This document shows positions 62,634 to 64,000 of a stretch of DNA of 64,000 nucleotides, piece by piece. This DNA is from Candidatus Desulfobacillus denitrificans (GTDB lineage Bacteria; Pseudomonadota; Gammaproteobacteria; Burkholderiales; Rhodocyclaceae): assembly GCA_017347485.1 (NCBI GenBank), contig AP021857.1, forward strand, positions 806,001 to 870,000, read 5' to 3'. The notes beneath the pieces were generated by a model, which saw only the letters and a program-made list of their open reading frames with translations, was not told the origin of the DNA and did not search any database. Numbering within the stretch: position 1 is the first letter of the stretch; each line of letters begins with the position of its first letter. The position numbers were made by a program, and so were the translations under genes.

Positions 62634-62996
62634 ATGAAGATCAAGACCCTTTCCGCCGCCCTGCTGTTTTCCGCCCTGTCCCTGCCTGCGCTGGCGCAGG
62701 TGGCGTCCACGCCGCGCATCGACCAGCGCCAGGCCAACCAGCAGCAGCGCATCGAACAGGGTGTGCAGTCGGGCGCGCTGACGCAGCAGGAAGCCGCCAG
62801 ACTGCAGCACGGCCAGGAGCATGTTCAGAATATTGAAAACAAGGCGACGGCCGACGGCAAGGTGACGGCGAAAGAGCGCGCGCGCATCGAACATGCGCAG
62901 GACGTTCAAAGCAAGCGCGTCTACCGCCAGAAGCATGACCGCCAGCATGACTTCAACCACGACGGAAGGATGGATCGCCCCGCCCGCAGGAAATAA
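62634..62996 (+). CDS. Small periplasmic helical protein, 120 aa
   Basis: The signal peptide ends SLPALAQ. The mature protein is Gln/Arg/Lys-rich and helical: QRQANQQQRIEQGVQSGALT, ARLQHGQEHVQNIENKATADG, RARIEHAQDV, and a tail RQKHDRQHDFNHDGRMDR that looks like a partial EF-hand-like loop. Similar short proteins are common in proteobacteria without known role. AAGGAGG ribosome site. A bidirectional terminator follows. Confidence 0.8.
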   Translation: MKIKTLSAALLFSALSLPALAQVASTPRIDQRQANQQQRIEQGVQSGALTQQEAARLQHGQEHVQNIENKATADGKVTAKERARIEHAQDVQSKRVYRQKHDRQHDFNHDGRMDRPARRK

Positions 62997-63011
62997 TCGG
63001 CCGGGCAGTGC

Positions 63012-63039
63012 AAAAACGGCGCCAGCAGGCGCCGTTTTT
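63012..63039. terminator. Bidirectional rho-independent terminator
   Basis: AAAAACGGCGCC, loop AGCA, GGCGCCGTTTTT: a perfect 12-bp stem whose ends give T-runs on both strands. It serves the periplasmic gene (rightward) and glpK (leftward), whose TGA begins at its edge. Confidence 0.9.
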
Positions 63040-64000
63040 CATTCGGCAAAAGTCAGTGCGCAGCGCACGGCGCGCTGCCACTCCGCCATGCGTGCTGCGG
63101 CTGCCGCCTGCGGCAGGTTTGGCGCGAAACTGCGTTCGCGCGCCCAGTGCGAGGCGATTTCCTCGCGGTTCTTCCACACGCCGGCGGCCAGGCCGGCCAG
63201 GTAGGCCGCCCCCAGCGCGGTGGTCTCCAGGATGCGCGGCCGGACGACCGGCGCGCCGAGCAGGTCGGCCTGGAACTGCATGAGCAGGTTGTTCGCCGTG
63301 GCGCCGCCATCGACACGCAGTTCGGCGAGCGGCCGGCCGCAGTCGGCCGCCATCGCCTGCATCAGTTCGGCCGACTGGAAGGCGATGGCCTCCAGCGCCG
63401 CGCGGGCGAGGTGCGCAGCGGTGGTGCCGCGCGTCAGGCCGGCCAGCGTGCCGCGCACGTGCGGATTCCAGTGCGGCGCGCCGAGGCCGGCGAAGGCCGG
63501 CACGAACACCACGCCGCCGGTATCCGGCACGCTGGCGGCGAGGGCCTCGATGCCGGCTGCGGAACGGATCAGGCCGAGCCCGTCGCGCAGCCATTGCACG
63601 ACCGCGCCACCGACGAAGACGCTGCCTTCCAGGGCATATTCCAGCGCTTCGCCGGACTGTGCGGCGCAGGTGGTGATCAGGCCGTTGTTCGAGGCGACCG
63701 CCTGGTCGCCGGTGTGCATGAGCAGGAAGCAGCCGGTGCCGTAGGTGTTCTTCGCCATGCCTGCGCCGTGGCAGGCCTGGCCGAACAGCGCCGCCTGCTG
63801 GTCGCCGGCCATGCCGCCGATGGGAACGGCGGCGCCGAACAGATCGGGTGTCGTCTCGCCGCACAACGCGCTGGAGCGCACGATGCGCGGCAGCAGTTCG
63901 CGCGGAATGTCGAACAGCGCCAGCAGTTCCGCGTCCCACTCGCCCGTGTGGATGTCGAAGAGCGAGGTGCGCGAGGCGTTCGAGGGATCGGTGACATGAA
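63039..64000 (-). CDS. glpK: Glycerol kinase (N-terminus cut by window end)
   Basis: About 320 C-terminal residues are visible. FGGY-kinase motifs: [54 protein letters not shown] and [21 protein letters not shown]. The frame is open to base 64000 ([16 protein letters not shown], the substrate-binding region). It makes glycerol-3-phosphate, fitting the neighbouring ugpQ. One 23-bp motif overlaps its last codons, read A-V-R-C-A-L-T-F. Confidence 0.95.
   Translation of the reverse strand, partial: HVTDPSNASRTSLFDIHTGEWDAELLALFDIPRELLPRIVRSSALCGETTPDLFGAAVPIGGMAGDQQAALFGQACHGAGMAKNTYGTGCFLLMHTGDQAVASNNGLITTCAAQSGEALEYALEGSVFVGGAVVQWLRDGLGLIRSAAGIEALAASVPDTGGVVFVPAFAGLGAPHWNPHVRGTLAGLTRGTTAAHLARAALEAIAFQSAELMQAMAADCGRPLAELRVDGGATANNLLMQFQADLLGAPVVRPRILETTALGAAYLAGLAAGVWKNREEIASHWARERSFAPNLPQAAAAARMAEWQRAVRCALTFAE
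63050..63072 (+). repeat. 23-bp bipartite motif, copy 16
   Basis: AAGTCAGT-N9-ACGGCG, antisense in the last codons of glpK, 10 bases from the bidirectional terminator. Spacer GCGCAGCGC. Confidence 0.85.

Overview
The window is GC-rich, densely coding and free of tRNA, rRNA, CRISPR and transposase genes. Gene content (glycolate oxidase, PntAB, molybdate uptake with NifQ, SHP/DHC cytochromes, an aerobic CoA-thioester aromatic pathway of the Azoarcus type, many two-component systems) points to a metabolically versatile betaproteobacterium, most likely a relative of the Rhodocyclales. That placement is inference; no phylogenetic marker is present.

Layout. 1-10 kb: an NtrC-type two-component system reads left, divergent from a putative sigma-54 operon of two small proteins, a USP-like protein and a TauE/SafE permease fused to two USP domains. 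A USP, a SulP transporter and an OmpR-type two-component system follow. 10-17.5 kb: a six-gene operon resembling hydrogenase-4 (hyfBCEFGI) whose large subunit lacks all four Ni-Fe cysteine ligands, so it is best read as an energy-converting-hydrogenase-related (Ehr-like) membrane complex. 17.5-25.5 kb: a cytochrome-c-like protein, a decayed chromate transporter, an MFS transporter, an enlarged YeiH-type transporter operon with a 44-residue membrane protein and a USP, and a Ser/Thr kinase-USP fusion. 25.6-32.5 kb: glycerate kinase, glcDEF and an acyl-CoA synthetase. 32.6-36 kb: PP2C phosphatase, orphan histidine kinase, CorA. 36-39.2 kb: pntAB. 39.3-43.7 kb: two small proteins and a modABC-nifQ-modE operon with a ModE-like box. 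43.8-47.7 kb: ferredoxin-NADP reductase, RhlE helicase and a heme-binding sensor kinase. 47.7-53.2 kb: an operon for 2-aminobenzoyl-CoA (or salicylyl-CoA) oxidation with its MarR regulator. 53.4-57.6 kb: shp-dhc-cytochrome b561, a QseB/PmrA-type two-component system and a His-rich periplasmic protein, flanked by two matching PmrA-type boxes. 57.6-64 kb: two paralogous repeat membrane proteins, a CaiB-type CoA transferase, a UgpB-like binding protein, UgpQ, a small periplasmic protein and glpK (cut by the window end).

The most striking DNA-level signal is a bipartite 23-bp motif, AAGTCAGT-N9-ACGGCG, seen 16 times with an invariant 9-base spacer, on both strands, mostly inside genes and in five of the six reading frames. 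It behaves like a DNA-uptake-sequence or another genome-wide protein-recognition motif. Two further repeat families occur: CACAGAG-rich long hairpins in three gaps inside operons, and GC-rich REP-like palindromes, one of which appears to have been absorbed in frame into the CoA-ligase gene.
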